Source: Blautia sp. (GTDB taxonomy: Bacteria; Bacillota; Clostridia; Lachnospirales; Lachnospiraceae). Taken from it: DNA of 64,000 nt. The DNA lies in assembly GCA_029257805.1 (NCBI GenBank), contig JARIAR010000057.1, positions 1-64,000 of the forward strand. The letters are read 5' to 3'. Positions 25,078-34,701 of this stretch are shown here, one piece after another. Each line of letters starts with the position of its first letter. Position 1 is the stretch's first letter. The position numbers and the translations under genes were made by a program. The notes beneath the pieces were generated by a model. That model made no database searches, was not told the origin of the DNA, and was given only the letters and a program-made list of their open reading frames with translations.

Positions 25078-27381
25078 TTATTTCATTTCCAGTCCGGTCT
25101 GAGTAGATGGGTTTGTCTCTGCTAAAGCATCTTTATATAACATATAATAAGCTGCTGCAGACCAGGAGAAGTTCTTTGTATGAAGACCTTCACCAGTAAC
25201 CGGATTATAGTTTTCACGAATCGGACCATCTGTTAAAACGCCCTCAGCTCCATCAAAGAGTTTGTACGCCATTTCAGTGGCCTCTTCTTCATATCCGTAA
25301 TTTTGAAGAGCCTCTACACCATATAACGCCTGATCCAGCCAAACAGGTCCTCTCCAGTAACGGTATGGACTAAACTTGTCATTGTCAAAAGCAGCTGTCG
25401 GCATCGGAACTCTCAGATTGAATTTTCCCTCATCCATCATGTTATCCTTAACTTTTTCGGCTCTGTCAGCAGGTGCCAGCTTCGCCCAGAGAGGCATCCA
25501 TCCTTCTGTTCCTTTTCCACGATTTGTAAGAAGTTTCTTCTCTGATCCATCTTCATTAATCTGCAAATCGTAGTAGAATCCTGTTTCTTCATCCCACATA
25601 TTTGTGTTGATATATTCTGCAAGAGCAGCTGCTTCTTCTTCATATTTAGCAGCATCTTCTGTTTTTCCAAGCTCTTCCGCTATTGATTTCAGGAAACCTT
25701 TTTCCGCATAAAGCATTGCATTTAAATCTACGGATTCCTGATTGAGAGAATATCCGACTACTTCACCATCTGCATTCTTGTTTTCGTATACAAGAACCCC
25801 TATATCATCCGGTCCGTTTCCTTCCTGATCAAAACGGGTTGCATTATCCATTCCGCTCTCCCAAGCTGCTGCTTCAATAATGTTCTCTACATTTAACAAC
25901 GGCTTTCCGTTTTCATCTTCCAGGATGTTCCTATCTTCATCTTTCTGATAATGTGCCCTATGAACCATGCCGCCATATTCTGCAACACCATTCTGGTCTG
26001 TATCACGGTTAGTATACCACCAATTATGATATGCCGTCAACTTTGGATACATCTCTTCCAGGAAGGCCTTATCTCCGCTTTCCTGATATACTTTCCATAC
26101 ACCCCACGCAGAAAGCGGCGGTTTAGAATTTCGATAATTTTCTGAATTTTCTTTGTATGTGAAGCAGTCAAAAATAGCACCTGCATCCTGTGGACGTTCC
26201 GGATCATCTGCCTGTATCTGGTAGTCAAACATACAACGAATGCCATCTTCTGCAAGCTGTGTATCAAATCCTGCAATACCTGCTGCATTTTTCCATGTAT
26301 CCCATCCCCATACACCATTAAACCACATGTAGGACATAGATGGTGTCAGTCCGCTGTGTTTATATTTTCCGGCTGGACTTCTCCAGTTTGTAATCAATGT
26401 CTCCATTGCTTTTACAGTGGCATTTTTATATGGTTTTGCCACGTTATCTTCTTTATCAAATGTTTTATCAAGATATCCCTGCCATCTCTGGCGGTTTTCT
26501 TCAAATGGCTTTTCCGGATCCGCAAACAATCCTTTTACAAGTTCTGCTTCTTTTGCCTCTTCTTCGGCTGTAAAGGTAAAACTTTCTGCTGTATATGTAA
26601 CATACGGAGTATCTTTCTCAATAGTTACAGGCTCTGCAGCTTTTGCCACATAGCTCATTTTATCCTCTGCCACTTCTGTTTTCACCGGCTGGCTATGACG
26701 GATCGCATATCCGGTTTCTTCCGTTGTGGTCCATGCATCTTCGTATTCTTTGAACTTAACTTTTACGCCATCCTCTGTCCCTTCTAAGGTTGCATTTGTC
26801 GGATAAGCATCTCCCCCTATTTTGTTTTCTCCATAAACTTTTCCATCCCAGGAAACATCCAGAACAAGAGGTTCTTCTCCGTAATTTTCAATGGTTGTGC
26901 GCACATAGTTTGTTCTTCCGCTTACATAAATCAACTCCAACGTTACTTTATACTGATCACGTTCCTCATAATACTGCATCAGTTTTCCCGGATAATAAGC
27001 GGTATAGGTTCTTGCATTTGTCAGATCAATTTTTTCACCATCTGCTGTCTGAAGGTTTAAGCGACTGATACAATCAGATAAATTCATCCCTATGTCCTGT
27101 CCGATAATATGAGGTCCTGCAAATCCGCCATATGTATCAAGGGCATCTACGGCATGAAGATGATAACCATGCCATGCTCCCATATCTGAGAACACATTAA
27201 AGTTGTCCGTTTCATAATATCCGTATGGTGTTTCATTCATTCTTGCTGTAACATCCAGTACATTGGCAAAGTCTTCCTGAGTATAATGAGATTCTGCCTG
27301 TACATTTACACTCCCTACCATTCCCGCTGTCATGCAGGCAGCCATTACAAGGCTGATTTTCTTATGTATTCTCTTTTTCAT
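25078..27381 (-). CDS. secreted GH63-family glucosidase (YgjK/MGH1-like)
   Basis: This 767-residue protein has a Sec signal peptide ending VQA-ES (about residue 29), an N-terminal beta-sandwich domain and an (alpha/alpha)6 barrel. The barrel has GVWGWDTWK, which holds the likely general acid Asp, and RENYNP near the C-terminus, which holds the likely base. These fit GH63 (clan GH-G) enzymes such as E. coli YgjK, acting on alpha-glucosides. There is no lipobox or cell-wall anchor, so it is released or loosely bound. ATG 27381 follows AAGGAG. It is probably controlled by the ROK protein downstream. Confidence 0.85.
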   Translation of the reverse strand: MKKRIHKKISLVMAACMTAGMVGSVNVQAESHYTQEDFANVLDVTARMNETPYGYYETDNFNVFSDMGAWHGYHLHAVDALDTYGGFAGPHIIGQDIGMNLSDCISRLNLQTADGEKIDLTNARTYTAYYPGKLMQYYEERDQYKVTLELIYVSGRTNYVRTTIENYGEEPLVLDVSWDGKVYGENKIGGDAYPTNATLEGTEDGVKVKFKEYEDAWTTTEETGYAIRHSQPVKTEVAEDKMSYVAKAAEPVTIEKDTPYVTYTAESFTFTAEEEAKEAELVKGLFADPEKPFEENRQRWQGYLDKTFDKEDNVAKPYKNATVKAMETLITNWRSPAGKYKHSGLTPSMSYMWFNGVWGWDTWKNAAGIAGFDTQLAEDGIRCMFDYQIQADDPERPQDAGAIFDCFTYKENSENYRNSKPPLSAWGVWKVYQESGDKAFLEEMYPKLTAYHNWWYTNRDTDQNGVAEYGGMVHRAHYQKDEDRNILEDENGKPLLNVENIIEAAAWESGMDNATRFDQEGNGPDDIGVLVYENKNADGEVVGYSLNQESVDLNAMLYAEKGFLKSIAEELGKTEDAAKYEEEAAALAEYINTNMWDEETGFYYDLQINEDGSEKKLLTNRGKGTEGWMPLWAKLAPADRAEKVKDNMMDEGKFNLRVPMPTAAFDNDKFSPYRYWRGPVWLDQALYGVEALQNYGYEEEATEMAYKLFDGAEGVLTDGPIRENYNPVTGEGLHTKNFSWSAAAYYMLYKDALAETNPSTQTGLEMK

Positions 27382-27443
27382 ATTAGGCTCCTTTTTCCCT
27401 TGTTCACAACAATTATTTTTGTTATATATTTTGTTAATGGCCA

Positions 27444-27459
27444 GATATTAGTTCATCTA
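27444..27459. promoter_or_regulatory. second operator-like copy upstream of the glucosidase gene
   Basis: Minus strand TAGATGAACTAATATC, an imperfect copy of the palindrome at 27474-27489. It is offset by exactly 30 bp and lies in the 5' leader. Confidence 0.5.
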
Positions 27460-27473
27460 CTTTATTTGTCAAT

Positions 27474-27489
27474 TAGATTAACTAATCTA
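27474..27489. promoter_or_regulatory. palindromic operator at the glucosidase transcription start (probable ROK site)
   Basis: TAGATTA-AC-TAATCTA has 7 bp arms. It lies 5 bp downstream of the -10 box and therefore covers the start point. It contains TTAGTT/AACTAA half-sites, like those of XylR-type ROK repressors. Confidence 0.65.
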
Positions 27490-27494
27490 TGATG

Positions 27495-27523
27495 AGTATA
27501 TAGTTTAATACAGTTTTTGTCAA
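27495..27523 (-). promoter_or_regulatory. glucosidase promoter
   Basis: On the minus strand TTGACA, 17 bp, TATACT: near-consensus sigma-A promoter about 115 bp upstream of the start codon. Confidence 0.82.
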
Positions 27524-27583
27524 CAACGTTTGTTTTTTTCGTTACTTTACTCATATTTTTACGTGTTTTTTTATGTATTTTGC

Positions 27584-27614
27584 ACAAAAAAGGACTCTTT
27601 TATCAAGAGTCCTT
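27584..27614 (-). terminator. terminator of the deoR-pepA-cutC-transglutaminase operon
   Basis: AAGGACTCTT-gataa-AAGAGTCCTT followed by TTTTTT on the minus strand, 13 nt after the last stop codon. Confidence 0.85.
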
Positions 27615-27627
27615 AAAAATCTTTTTT

Positions 27628-30087
27628 TTACATAAGACGGAGAAGCATATCTCCTGTCCCTACGTTATATCCACTTGTAGCGTAAATTCCATTTAAAGTT
27701 CCATCTGTTACGATAATAAGCGGCAGTTTTTCATGATCCACATACATCCGGCGTCCCAGCATTTCAATATGATCTTTAAATTCATCATAATATATCTGGA
27801 TTCCCGGGAACGCTGCAAGTGCTCTGGCAATATTGGGATCTTTCAAAGCATCTTTTGTACGTACTACAAAAAAGATTGAAGATGCCAATTTTGCAAAAGC
27901 TTCTTTCTGCTCCATCATTTCATTTAAAATATGCTCTGTAGGCTCACGGCTTTCCTCTAAAAACATAAAGATATGTTTTCCTTTTTCAGTAAGAACGGAA
28001 GCACGGATTTTTTCCCCGTCTTCTGAAGGCTCATCTGTATAAAGCTCAAATTCCGGAATGGATATATTTTCCAGCATATCTTCCAGATTTGCCTGACGAA
28101 GAACAAGAATTGCTTCTTTTTCTTCTCCTGCTTCTATATCCAGATAATATCTGTTTCCAAAAATATTTCCATTTGGAAGACGATTAGAAGTAAGAATACG
28201 ATACTTACCAGCTTCTAACTCTAATGTAAGCGTTCCTTTTTCCCATTTCTGGTCTTCCAGATGAAGGGTTACGAAATGCCCATCTGTCAGTTTTCCAATT
28301 GTCCAGTTCTGGAAATATTTCCACACAGTATCATCTCCGGCTTTTAAAGTAAGACGGCAGTTTTTCTCTCTCTCGGAAAGAACTGCAGCAAACTTTTCAC
28401 CTTCCATATATTCCATGGAACCATCGCTTGGATTTAATCTTGCAGGAATTCCTAATGTTCTGGCTGCTGCCACAAAAAGAATTTTTTTAGAAAGCGGACT
28501 CGCAGTTCCCATTTTTAAACATCCGGCCGGAGTTGTGATCACACTGCTTCTTTCCTTCTTCTGGCAGGACTGTATCTTTTTATCAATTGCTTCCCAAAGT
28601 TTTTTCGGATCTTTACGGAAAGTTTCCTGTTCTTTCTGGGAAAACATTTCCAGTATTTTTTTGCGATACGGCATAAGAACTTCATCATGTACTCGCGGAT
28701 TTAAAATATAGGAGACAAAAATTGCTTCATCCATTGTTCCATAATACGGAAGAGCGTAAGAAAAATGCTCCTCTAATACATCACAAAGGAGATCTGTCTG
28801 GTCTTTTTCACTAAGAACATCCAGCAGCTTCTGTCTAAGTTCTTTATGATCTTCTTTACTTAAAAATGCTGCACGCTGAGGGTTTTCCCAATTTTCTGTT
28901 TTTTGTCTGCGCTTTGCTGCTGCTTCTTCCAGACGGATATTTCCAATCTTTGTCTGCTCTTCTGTCGGCATATCTGTATTAACAGGTGTATCAACAGGAG
29001 CGATCATATCCATATCCATCCATGCTTCTGATTCTATCTTTTCTCCCAAAGTAAGCAGGCACACATCTTCACTTCTGGTATCTATAAATCCATCTATATA
29101 CTGTCCGTTTTTCACAACCGCAATATGCAGACTTCCAAGACCAGTTGTGAGAGAGGCGCATCCTGTCTCATCTGTTTTTCCCTCTGCAACCGGAACAAAT
29201 TCTGAATAATTTAATACTTCAAAAAATACATCTGCATCCGAAACAGGGTTCCCTTCCATATCCTGAACTTTCACAGAAATATTTTTTACCTGTGCATAGC
29301 GCTCCAACTCATTCAGCATCGTCACCATGCCTTCATCTCCGATTTTTTCTTCTCCTGACTCTATGGTATCAAACCAACGGGAATGTACCATCATAGCTCG
29401 AGAAGAAGCATTTGTAAACCAGCCTTTATTCAAAATAGGAAGCGGCTCGCAGGCACCAAGGAAGTACCAGGTTCCATCACACCAAACCTCCACCCACGCA
29501 TGATTATCATCACAATGGGACCATCTGGGTGCATATACCTGTCTGGCAGGAATTCCCACACTTCTCATTGCATTCACAGTAAATACAGATTCTTCCCCGC
29601 ATCTTCCGTTGCCTCTTCTGTAAACAGAGATTGCAGAAAGAGTTCTTTCATCTGTACAATGATACGTTGCCTCTTCTGCGCACCAGTAATTCACTTCCAA
29701 AGCAGCTTCTTTTCCATGAAGAGAATCCATACGATTTCCAATTTCCTCACGGAAGAAATGACGGCATGGCGCAATTTCCTCTTCATTCACTCTATGGTAC
29801 AACACATAATTCAGAAAAATTTCTTCCGGAAGCTTCTGAACATCCTCACAATTTTCCCATAACCATACGGAATTTTCTGCATAATCCATAAAAATATCCA
29901 GGCTATAGTTTCCAATATCACTATACGGCATGTTAACATACAAATATTTGCATGCTAATGCCGTGTTCTCTTCACAAAGAGACAGACGGCTGCTTACTTC
30001 CTCCATAACTACCGGGAAATTTTTTTCTAATTCTGTATATCGATTCAAAATGGCATCTCTGCTTTTTTCCAAAAATGTCTTTTTCAT
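27628..30087 (-). CDS. transglutaminase-like multidomain protein
   Basis: This is an 819-residue cytoplasmic-looking protein without a signal peptide. A transglutaminase-like core has Cys163 (NGRCGEES) and His196 (DDNHAWVEVW), followed by FLGACEP. A carboxypeptidase-regulatory-like beta domain (about 275-350) comes next. A second region (about 440-600) repeats the first half (EEIFLNYVLYHRV vs EAIFVSYILNPRV) but has no Cys/His. The C-terminus (about 690-819) looks thioredoxin-like without CxxC. I start at ATG 30087, which has GGAGG and overlaps the cutC stop (TAATG), rather than at 30144. Activity (protease, peptidase or amidase) is not determined. Confidence 0.8.
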   Translation of the reverse strand: MKKTFLEKSRDAILNRYTELEKNFPVVMEEVSSRLSLCEENTALACKYLYVNMPYSDIGNYSLDIFMDYAENSVWLWENCEDVQKLPEEIFLNYVLYHRVNEEEIAPCRHFFREEIGNRMDSLHGKEAALEVNYWCAEEATYHCTDERTLSAISVYRRGNGRCGEESVFTVNAMRSVGIPARQVYAPRWSHCDDNHAWVEVWCDGTWYFLGACEPLPILNKGWFTNASSRAMMVHSRWFDTIESGEEKIGDEGMVTMLNELERYAQVKNISVKVQDMEGNPVSDADVFFEVLNYSEFVPVAEGKTDETGCASLTTGLGSLHIAVVKNGQYIDGFIDTRSEDVCLLTLGEKIESEAWMDMDMIAPVDTPVNTDMPTEEQTKIGNIRLEEAAAKRRQKTENWENPQRAAFLSKEDHKELRQKLLDVLSEKDQTDLLCDVLEEHFSYALPYYGTMDEAIFVSYILNPRVHDEVLMPYRKKILEMFSQKEQETFRKDPKKLWEAIDKKIQSCQKKERSSVITTPAGCLKMGTASPLSKKILFVAAARTLGIPARLNPSDGSMEYMEGEKFAAVLSEREKNCRLTLKAGDDTVWKYFQNWTIGKLTDGHFVTLHLEDQKWEKGTLTLELEAGKYRILTSNRLPNGNIFGNRYYLDIEAGEEKEAILVLRQANLEDMLENISIPEFELYTDEPSEDGEKIRASVLTEKGKHIFMFLEESREPTEHILNEMMEQKEAFAKLASSIFFVVRTKDALKDPNIARALAAFPGIQIYYDEFKDHIEMLGRRMYVDHEKLPLIIVTDGTLNGIYATSGYNVGTGDMLLRLM

Positions 30088-30833
30088 TACAGTTCCTCCA
30101 GTACCTGTTTTGCTTCTCGAATCTTGCTTTCTTCTGTACGCCAAACTTCATATTCACTAAGAGAAGGCAGCCCCATATTGACACCCTGTTTCCGATAAAT
30201 CATAGAACTGTCTAATGTTACTTTACCTGACATATGATAAGCTGTGGCTTTTGTCAATGGATAAACCTGACTGATTGCCTGTGCATTTACACCGCTTCCT
30301 ACCTGTATACAAATTCTTCCCGCACTCTTCTCCACAAGTTCACGCAGAAGATCTGTTCCAAGTGTGCATACATTTTTCTGACCTGATGTAAGAATCGTAT
30401 CAATTCCCAGTTCAATTGCCTGTTCCATTGCAACAAAAGGATCTGCACACACATCAAAGGCACGATGTAAGGTGACTGACATTCCTTCTGCTTCTTCCAT
30501 AAGGATCTTCATCTGCTCCATATTCAAGGTTCCATCCGGCTTTAAAATGCCAATAACGACACCTTCTGCCCCCATTTCCCGGAATCCTTTCACTTCTCCC
30601 CGGATTATGGAAAATTCTGAATCTGTATAACAGAAATCTCCAAATCTCGGACGAATTAATGCGTGGATTTTAATATCTGTATGTTTTCTAATTTCCTCAA
30701 ACAGCCATGGACTTGGTGTGGTTCCTCCTATAACAAGATTACTGCACAACTCCAGACGGGACGCACCACCTCTGGCTGCTGCCAGTGCGGATTCTACGGA
30801 ATCCACACACGCTTCTAAGATGTAACCATTCAT
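30087..30833 (-). CDS. cutC: CutC family protein
   Basis: This 248-residue TIM-barrel protein has the CutC signature (ACVDSVESALAAARGGASRLELCSNL, in part; HRAFDVCADP; TSGQ). It was first linked to copper homeostasis but the biochemical role of bacterial CutC is unsettled. Length is normal. It lies between a leucyl aminopeptidase and a transglutaminase-like gene, a context that suggests peptide or amino-acid metabolism rather than copper; no copper genes are near. Confidence 0.92.
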   Translation of the reverse strand: MNGYILEACVDSVESALAAARGGASRLELCSNLVIGGTTPSPWLFEEIRKHTDIKIHALIRPRFGDFCYTDSEFSIIRGEVKGFREMGAEGVVIGILKPDGTLNMEQMKILMEEAEGMSVTLHRAFDVCADPFVAMEQAIELGIDTILTSGQKNVCTLGTDLLRELVEKSAGRICIQVGSGVNAQAISQVYPLTKATAYHMSGKVTLDSSMIYRKQGVNMGLPSLSEYEVWRTEESKIREAKQVLEEL

Positions 30834-30866
30834 TTTTTCTTCCTCCGTTTTCTAAAAGTTCCCCTC

Positions 30867-32285
30867 TTATCTTTCGCAGCAGAAGCGGTAAATAGAGGAT
30901 ACACCTGCTCCTGTAGCTCCACATGACTGGAACTCAAAGATCGGATCATCTACCCATGCTGTTCCTGCAATATCAAGATGCAGCCATGGATGTTCTTCTG
31001 CAAATGCCCGGATAAAAAGACCTGCAGTAATAGTTCCGCATCCGCCATTACTTAAATTACGAACATCTGCAATTTTACTTTCAATCATTTTTTCATGTTC
31101 TTTATAGAACGGGATTCTCCAGCAACGTTCTCCGGAGTATGTATATGCTTTTTCAAAACGTTCATACATTTCATCGTTATCACAAACAGCACCTGTTACA
31201 GTAAATCCAAACATATTGACAACTGCACCTGTTAATGTTGCAATATCCAAAACTTCCGTAACACCTTCTTCGCGTACCGCATAAGAAACTGCGTCTGCCA
31301 GGATCAGTCTTCCTTCTGCATCTGTATTGACAACTTCAATGGTTTTTCCGGCATAAGAACCAATTACATCTCCTGGAAGAAGACTTCCGGAAGAAATTCT
31401 GTTCTCACACATTGGTACAACTGCAACTGCATTTACCGGCATTTTGTTCTTTGCCAACGCATACATTGCACCGCATACAGCCGCCCCTCCTGCCATATCG
31501 CCTTTAATTCCAAGCATGGAATTTGCCGGTTTCAGACAATATCCGCCTGTATCACAGGTAACACCTTTTCCGATCAGGCCGGTATTTCTTGTCCCTTTTG
31601 GATCTCCTTTATAACGCAGTACAAGAAGACACGGAGGATACTGGCTGCTTTCTCCAACTCCAAGAAGGCCCTGCATTCCTTTTTCTTTTAGAACACTCAG
31701 ATCTAAAAGTTCTGTTTCGATCTCTGTATCTTTTACAAATTCCATAATAGATTTTGCAAAATCTTCAGGGCGCAAATGGTTGCCTGGAAGATTTACCATA
31801 TCTCTTGCAAAGCAGATTCCTTCTGTTACCGTCACTGTTTCCTGGAAGAGTTTCTGGGCTTCTTCAAAATCTTCTGAAGCAATACCAACTATCTCGATTT
31901 CTAACGGATTTTCTTCTTTGTCTTTAAACACTTTCTGCTCATATGTTCCAAGAATCGCTCCCTCTGTAATATGTCTTACAGATTCTGTACCATATTCTTC
32001 TACGATCTCGGTTATATCCATAGAAAAACCTGTGATTTTTTTCCCTCGGCATTCCTTCACAGCCGCAGCTCCCAGTTCTTTTAAACGAATAACTTCCTGA
32101 CCTGCTTCACCCATTCCTGTTAAAAGAACTAATCTTCCTTCTTTATCTGTCGTCCAGGCTGTCTGAAGAAACTCTCCCTGAAAAAGCCGCTCTGTTCCTT
32201 CTGAAAACTCTTTCAATTTTTTAGAATCACCGTGGCAGAAAAACACAGTCACGTCTTTTGTTCCAGCATGCTTTAATTGTATCAT
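30867..32285 (-). CDS. pepA: M17 leucyl aminopeptidase
   Basis: This 472-residue protein has the two-metal M17 active site: GKGVTCDTGGYCLKP (metal-binding Lys/Asp), the DMAGG loop and the family signature NTDAEGRLILADA. It removes N-terminal residues from peptides in the cytoplasm. ATG 32285 follows GGAGGTG. The ORF track start at 32312 overlaps the regulator stop and has no RBS. It is second in the deoR operon. Confidence 0.92.
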   Translation of the reverse strand: MIQLKHAGTKDVTVFFCHGDSKKLKEFSEGTERLFQGEFLQTAWTTDKEGRLVLLTGMGEAGQEVIRLKELGAAAVKECRGKKITGFSMDITEIVEEYGTESVRHITEGAILGTYEQKVFKDKEENPLEIEIVGIASEDFEEAQKLFQETVTVTEGICFARDMVNLPGNHLRPEDFAKSIMEFVKDTEIETELLDLSVLKEKGMQGLLGVGESSQYPPCLLVLRYKGDPKGTRNTGLIGKGVTCDTGGYCLKPANSMLGIKGDMAGGAAVCGAMYALAKNKMPVNAVAVVPMCENRISSGSLLPGDVIGSYAGKTIEVVNTDAEGRLILADAVSYAVREEGVTEVLDIATLTGAVVNMFGFTVTGAVCDNDEMYERFEKAYTYSGERCWRIPFYKEHEKMIESKIADVRNLSNGGCGTITAGLFIRAFAEEHPWLHLDIAGTAWVDDPIFEFQSCGATGAGVSSIYRFCCER

Positions 32286-32308
32286 AATGCACCTCCATGG
32301 TTTTTTTA

Positions 32309-33070
32309 TCAAATTAAATGTACTCCTGCTGCTTCTAATGTATTTACAATAGTACCATCCGGGTATTCATCCGTAATAATCCCACTGATATCATCAAAAT
32401 AAGCAAATTTATATGAATCATTAAAATAAAATTTTTCTCTTTCCATCATTACGTATTTATGACGGCTGCTTTGTATGGCTGCTTTTTTTGTAAGACCATC
32501 TTCTACTCCCAGAGTTGTAATTGTACCGTCCACCATATCTACACCGCAACTTCCCAGAAATGCTCGGTCAAAGCTATACTGCTTAATCACTTCTATTGTT
32601 GCAGCTCCCATAAACCCATTTACTGTCTGGTACATGGTTCCTCCCGTACCAATTGCAGTTATCGTAGAACTTTTTGCCAGAATCTGCAAAATATCAATCA
32701 TATTGCTTACAACTACAACCCGCATTCTGGATGACACCAGAAGCTTTGCCAATTCAATATTGGTTGTAGAAATATCAAGAAAAATCGTTTCATTATTTCG
32801 AATCAGATTCGCTGCTTTTTCTGCAATGATTTTTTTCTTATCAAGATGATAATTTCTACGATCTATTACATCTCTTTCCAGAGGATAGTCCTTTGATAAG
32901 ATGGCACCTCCATATGTTCTTTTTAAGTGTCCCGAATTTTCCAGGATTTTTAAATCTTTTCGAATACAATCTTCGGATACCTGAAACTGCTCACTTAATT
33001 CTTTTACTTTTACTTTTCCTTTTCGATGAAGGCATTCCTCAATAGCAGCCTGCCTCTCTTCTGTAAACAT
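32309..33070 (-). CDS. DeoR/GlpR family transcriptional regulator
   Basis: This 253-residue protein has the DeoR winged HTH at the N-terminus (EQFQVSEDCIRKDLKILE, followed by the LKRTYGGAIL signature). The C-terminal DeoRC domain is a sugar-phosphate-sensor fold (NNETIFLDISTTNIELAKLL; GTGGTM). It normally senses a phosphorylated sugar, so heading an aminopeptidase operon is uncommon. AGGAGGGAG precedes the ATG. It probably autoregulates. Confidence 0.9.
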   Translation of the reverse strand: MFTEERQAAIEECLHRKGKVKVKELSEQFQVSEDCIRKDLKILENSGHLKRTYGGAILSKDYPLERDVIDRRNYHLDKKKIIAEKAANLIRNNETIFLDISTTNIELAKLLVSSRMRVVVVSNMIDILQILAKSSTITAIGTGGTMYQTVNGFMGAATIEVIKQYSFDRAFLGSCGVDMVDGTITTLGVEDGLTKKAAIQSSRHKYVMMEREKFYFNDSYKFAYFDDISGIITDEYPDGTIVNTLEAAGVHLI

Positions 33071-33516
33071 AAGATCTCCCTCCTACCCAGCTCCTGCTCT
33101 TTCCGCACAATCTCCGGAACAGTATCTGCAGACTACGCAGCCAGATCATAGTAATGCTATTGTGCCAGCCATGAGAACGGTTAAGACTCTTCTGTAGTTT
33201 TTCATAGTTTCTTATTTTTTTTATTGTTTTTTTTGTTGACAAACTACAATTTATCTTTAAATTTAGGTATAAAAAAAGTATTTTTTATTTTTTGCTCTTT
33301 TGCATTGTATTATAAAATATAAAAGAATATCTTAATTTCTTTACATGCCTCTTTGCATACTCATAAAAAACACTTCGTCTTAACTTAGCCCCAGTATAAC
33401 AATTTGCGTTCCTATTGTCAATTATTTTTTATTGTTTTATCCTATTTCTTTATTTTTTTCTCTACATTTCGCCAAAACAAGATAAAACACGACATAAAGC
33501 TCCTGTGAAATAATAA
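33071..33516. other. AT-rich intergenic region upstream of the deoR operon
   Basis: I see no gene of usable length. Most of it (33200-33480) is T-rich. It must contain the deoR promoter, but I find no close match to -35/-10. A 12 bp palindrome TTTGT-TG-ACAAA lies at 33232-33243. The stretch 33070-33190 is GC-richer and may be a transcribed leader. Confidence 0.5.
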
Positions 33517-33557
33517 AATGAGCGATATATTATCCACAAGGATATATATCGCTCATT
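33517..33557. terminator. hpf terminator (bidirectional)
   Basis: AATGAGCGATATATTATCC-ACAA-GGATATATATCGCTCATT: a long stem with a single bulge, followed by TTTTATTATTTC on the minus strand. It begins about 35 bp after the hpf stop. The loop happens to contain TTATCCACA. Confidence 0.82.
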
Positions 33558-33591
33558 TCTTTCAGACCCTTTTAGCCCCCCAAAAGTTCGC

Positions 33592-34119
33592 CTAAAATTC
33601 TGGTTCCATCAGGCCATATGTGTTTCCTTTTCTTTTATAAACCACATTTACCTGCTCTGTCTCTGCATTAAAGAATACAAAAAAGTTGTGTCCCAGAAGT
33701 TCCATCTGTACACACGCATCTTCCGGATACATTGGCTTGATATCAAATTTCTTTGTACGGATGATCTTTACATCTTCATCTTCTTCATAATCCTTATCCA
33801 GATATGCCTGTTGGAAGTTTGCAGAAGACTGCTGTTTGTCTACAATTTTATTTTTGTATTTTCGAAGCTGACGTTCAATAACCTCTTCTACCAGATCAAT
33901 GGATACATACATATCATTGCTTACCTGTTCAGAGCGAATAATACTTCCTTTTACAGGAATCGTCACTTCAATTTTCTGTCTTTCTTTTTCAACACTTAAA
34001 GTTACTACAACTTCGGTGTCAGGAGTGAAATACCGTTCCAGTTTCCCCAGCTTGTCCTCAACCGCTGTTCTAAGCCCTTCGGTAACTGCAATATTCTTTC
34101 CGCTGATAATAAATTTCAT
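33592..34119 (-). CDS. hpf: ribosome hibernation-promoting factor, long form
   Basis: This 175-residue protein has the N-terminal RaiA/YfiA ribosome-binding domain (residues 1-100) and a C-terminal dimerisation domain (MYPEDACVQMELLGHNFFVFFNAET, in part). The long form makes 100S ribosome dimers in stationary phase. It is monocistronic with its own terminator. Confidence 0.94.
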   Translation of the reverse strand: MKFIISGKNIAVTEGLRTAVEDKLGKLERYFTPDTEVVVTLSVEKERQKIEVTIPVKGSIIRSEQVSNDMYVSIDLVEEVIERQLRKYKNKIVDKQQSSANFQQAYLDKDYEEDEDVKIIRTKKFDIKPMYPEDACVQMELLGHNFFVFFNAETEQVNVVYKRKGNTYGLMEPEF

Positions 34120-34266
34120 GCTTCCATCCCCTTTGCTGTTTGATAGGACTATTATAGCACACTCTTGGGAATTTTAACATCATTTTATGAAAAATTAACA
34201 TATTTTTCTGAACTTTTTTCGAGCTGAGTGCTAATGCCAAACACGAATCAGCAATCTCCGTGTTAT

Positions 34267-34701
34267 TTATCTTCCATCTGCTGCATTTTTTACAGCATCT
34301 CCCACATCTTCCACAGCATTTCCTACACCATCTCCAATATCTTTTACGCTATTTCCAAGTTCGCCGGATACGGTTCCATCTCCATTATCGTTTTGATCTG
34401 CTCTTTCATCTTCTGTTTTCGGATGATCGGTTGTGTTTTCTTGAATCTCTTCTTGAGGATCCTTTTCTTCATTGTCTTTTGAGGTCGTATTTCTATTTTC
34501 AGATTTCTCAGGTTTCTCCTCTGCTTTTTTGCTCTTATTCCTTTCGCTTTTATCCTTTGAGGTTTTATTTTTTTCTGTATTCTTATCCGTTCCCTCCACA
34601 CGTGTTTCATCTGCCATCCGGTCATTTCTCCCACAAGCTGTAAACATGGATAATGCCAGTACAAATAATGCACCCATAAAAATCTTATTGCATTTTTTCA
34701 T
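34267..34701 (-). CDS. small charged lipoprotein
   Basis: This 144-residue protein has a signal peptide with lipobox FTAC (Cys23). A long Lys/Glu/Asn-rich disordered region (25-105) follows. The C-terminal amphipathic helix has a repeating GxxVxDxGDxV pattern (LGNSVKDIGDGVGNAVEDVG, in part). I do not recognise a family. It lies 70 bp downstream of the structured element after dapB. Confidence 0.7.
   Translation of the reverse strand: MKKCNKIFMGALFVLALSMFTACGRNDRMADETRVEGTDKNTEKNKTSKDKSERNKSKKAEEKPEKSENRNTTSKDNEEKDPQEEIQENTTDHPKTEDERADQNDNGDGTVSGELGNSVKDIGDGVGNAVEDVGDAVKNAADGR

Noticed and set aside
33530-33538. TTATCCACA, a perfect DnaA box, in the hpf terminator loop
   Set aside because: It is a single box with no cluster or AT-rich unwinding element; it is explained by the terminator.
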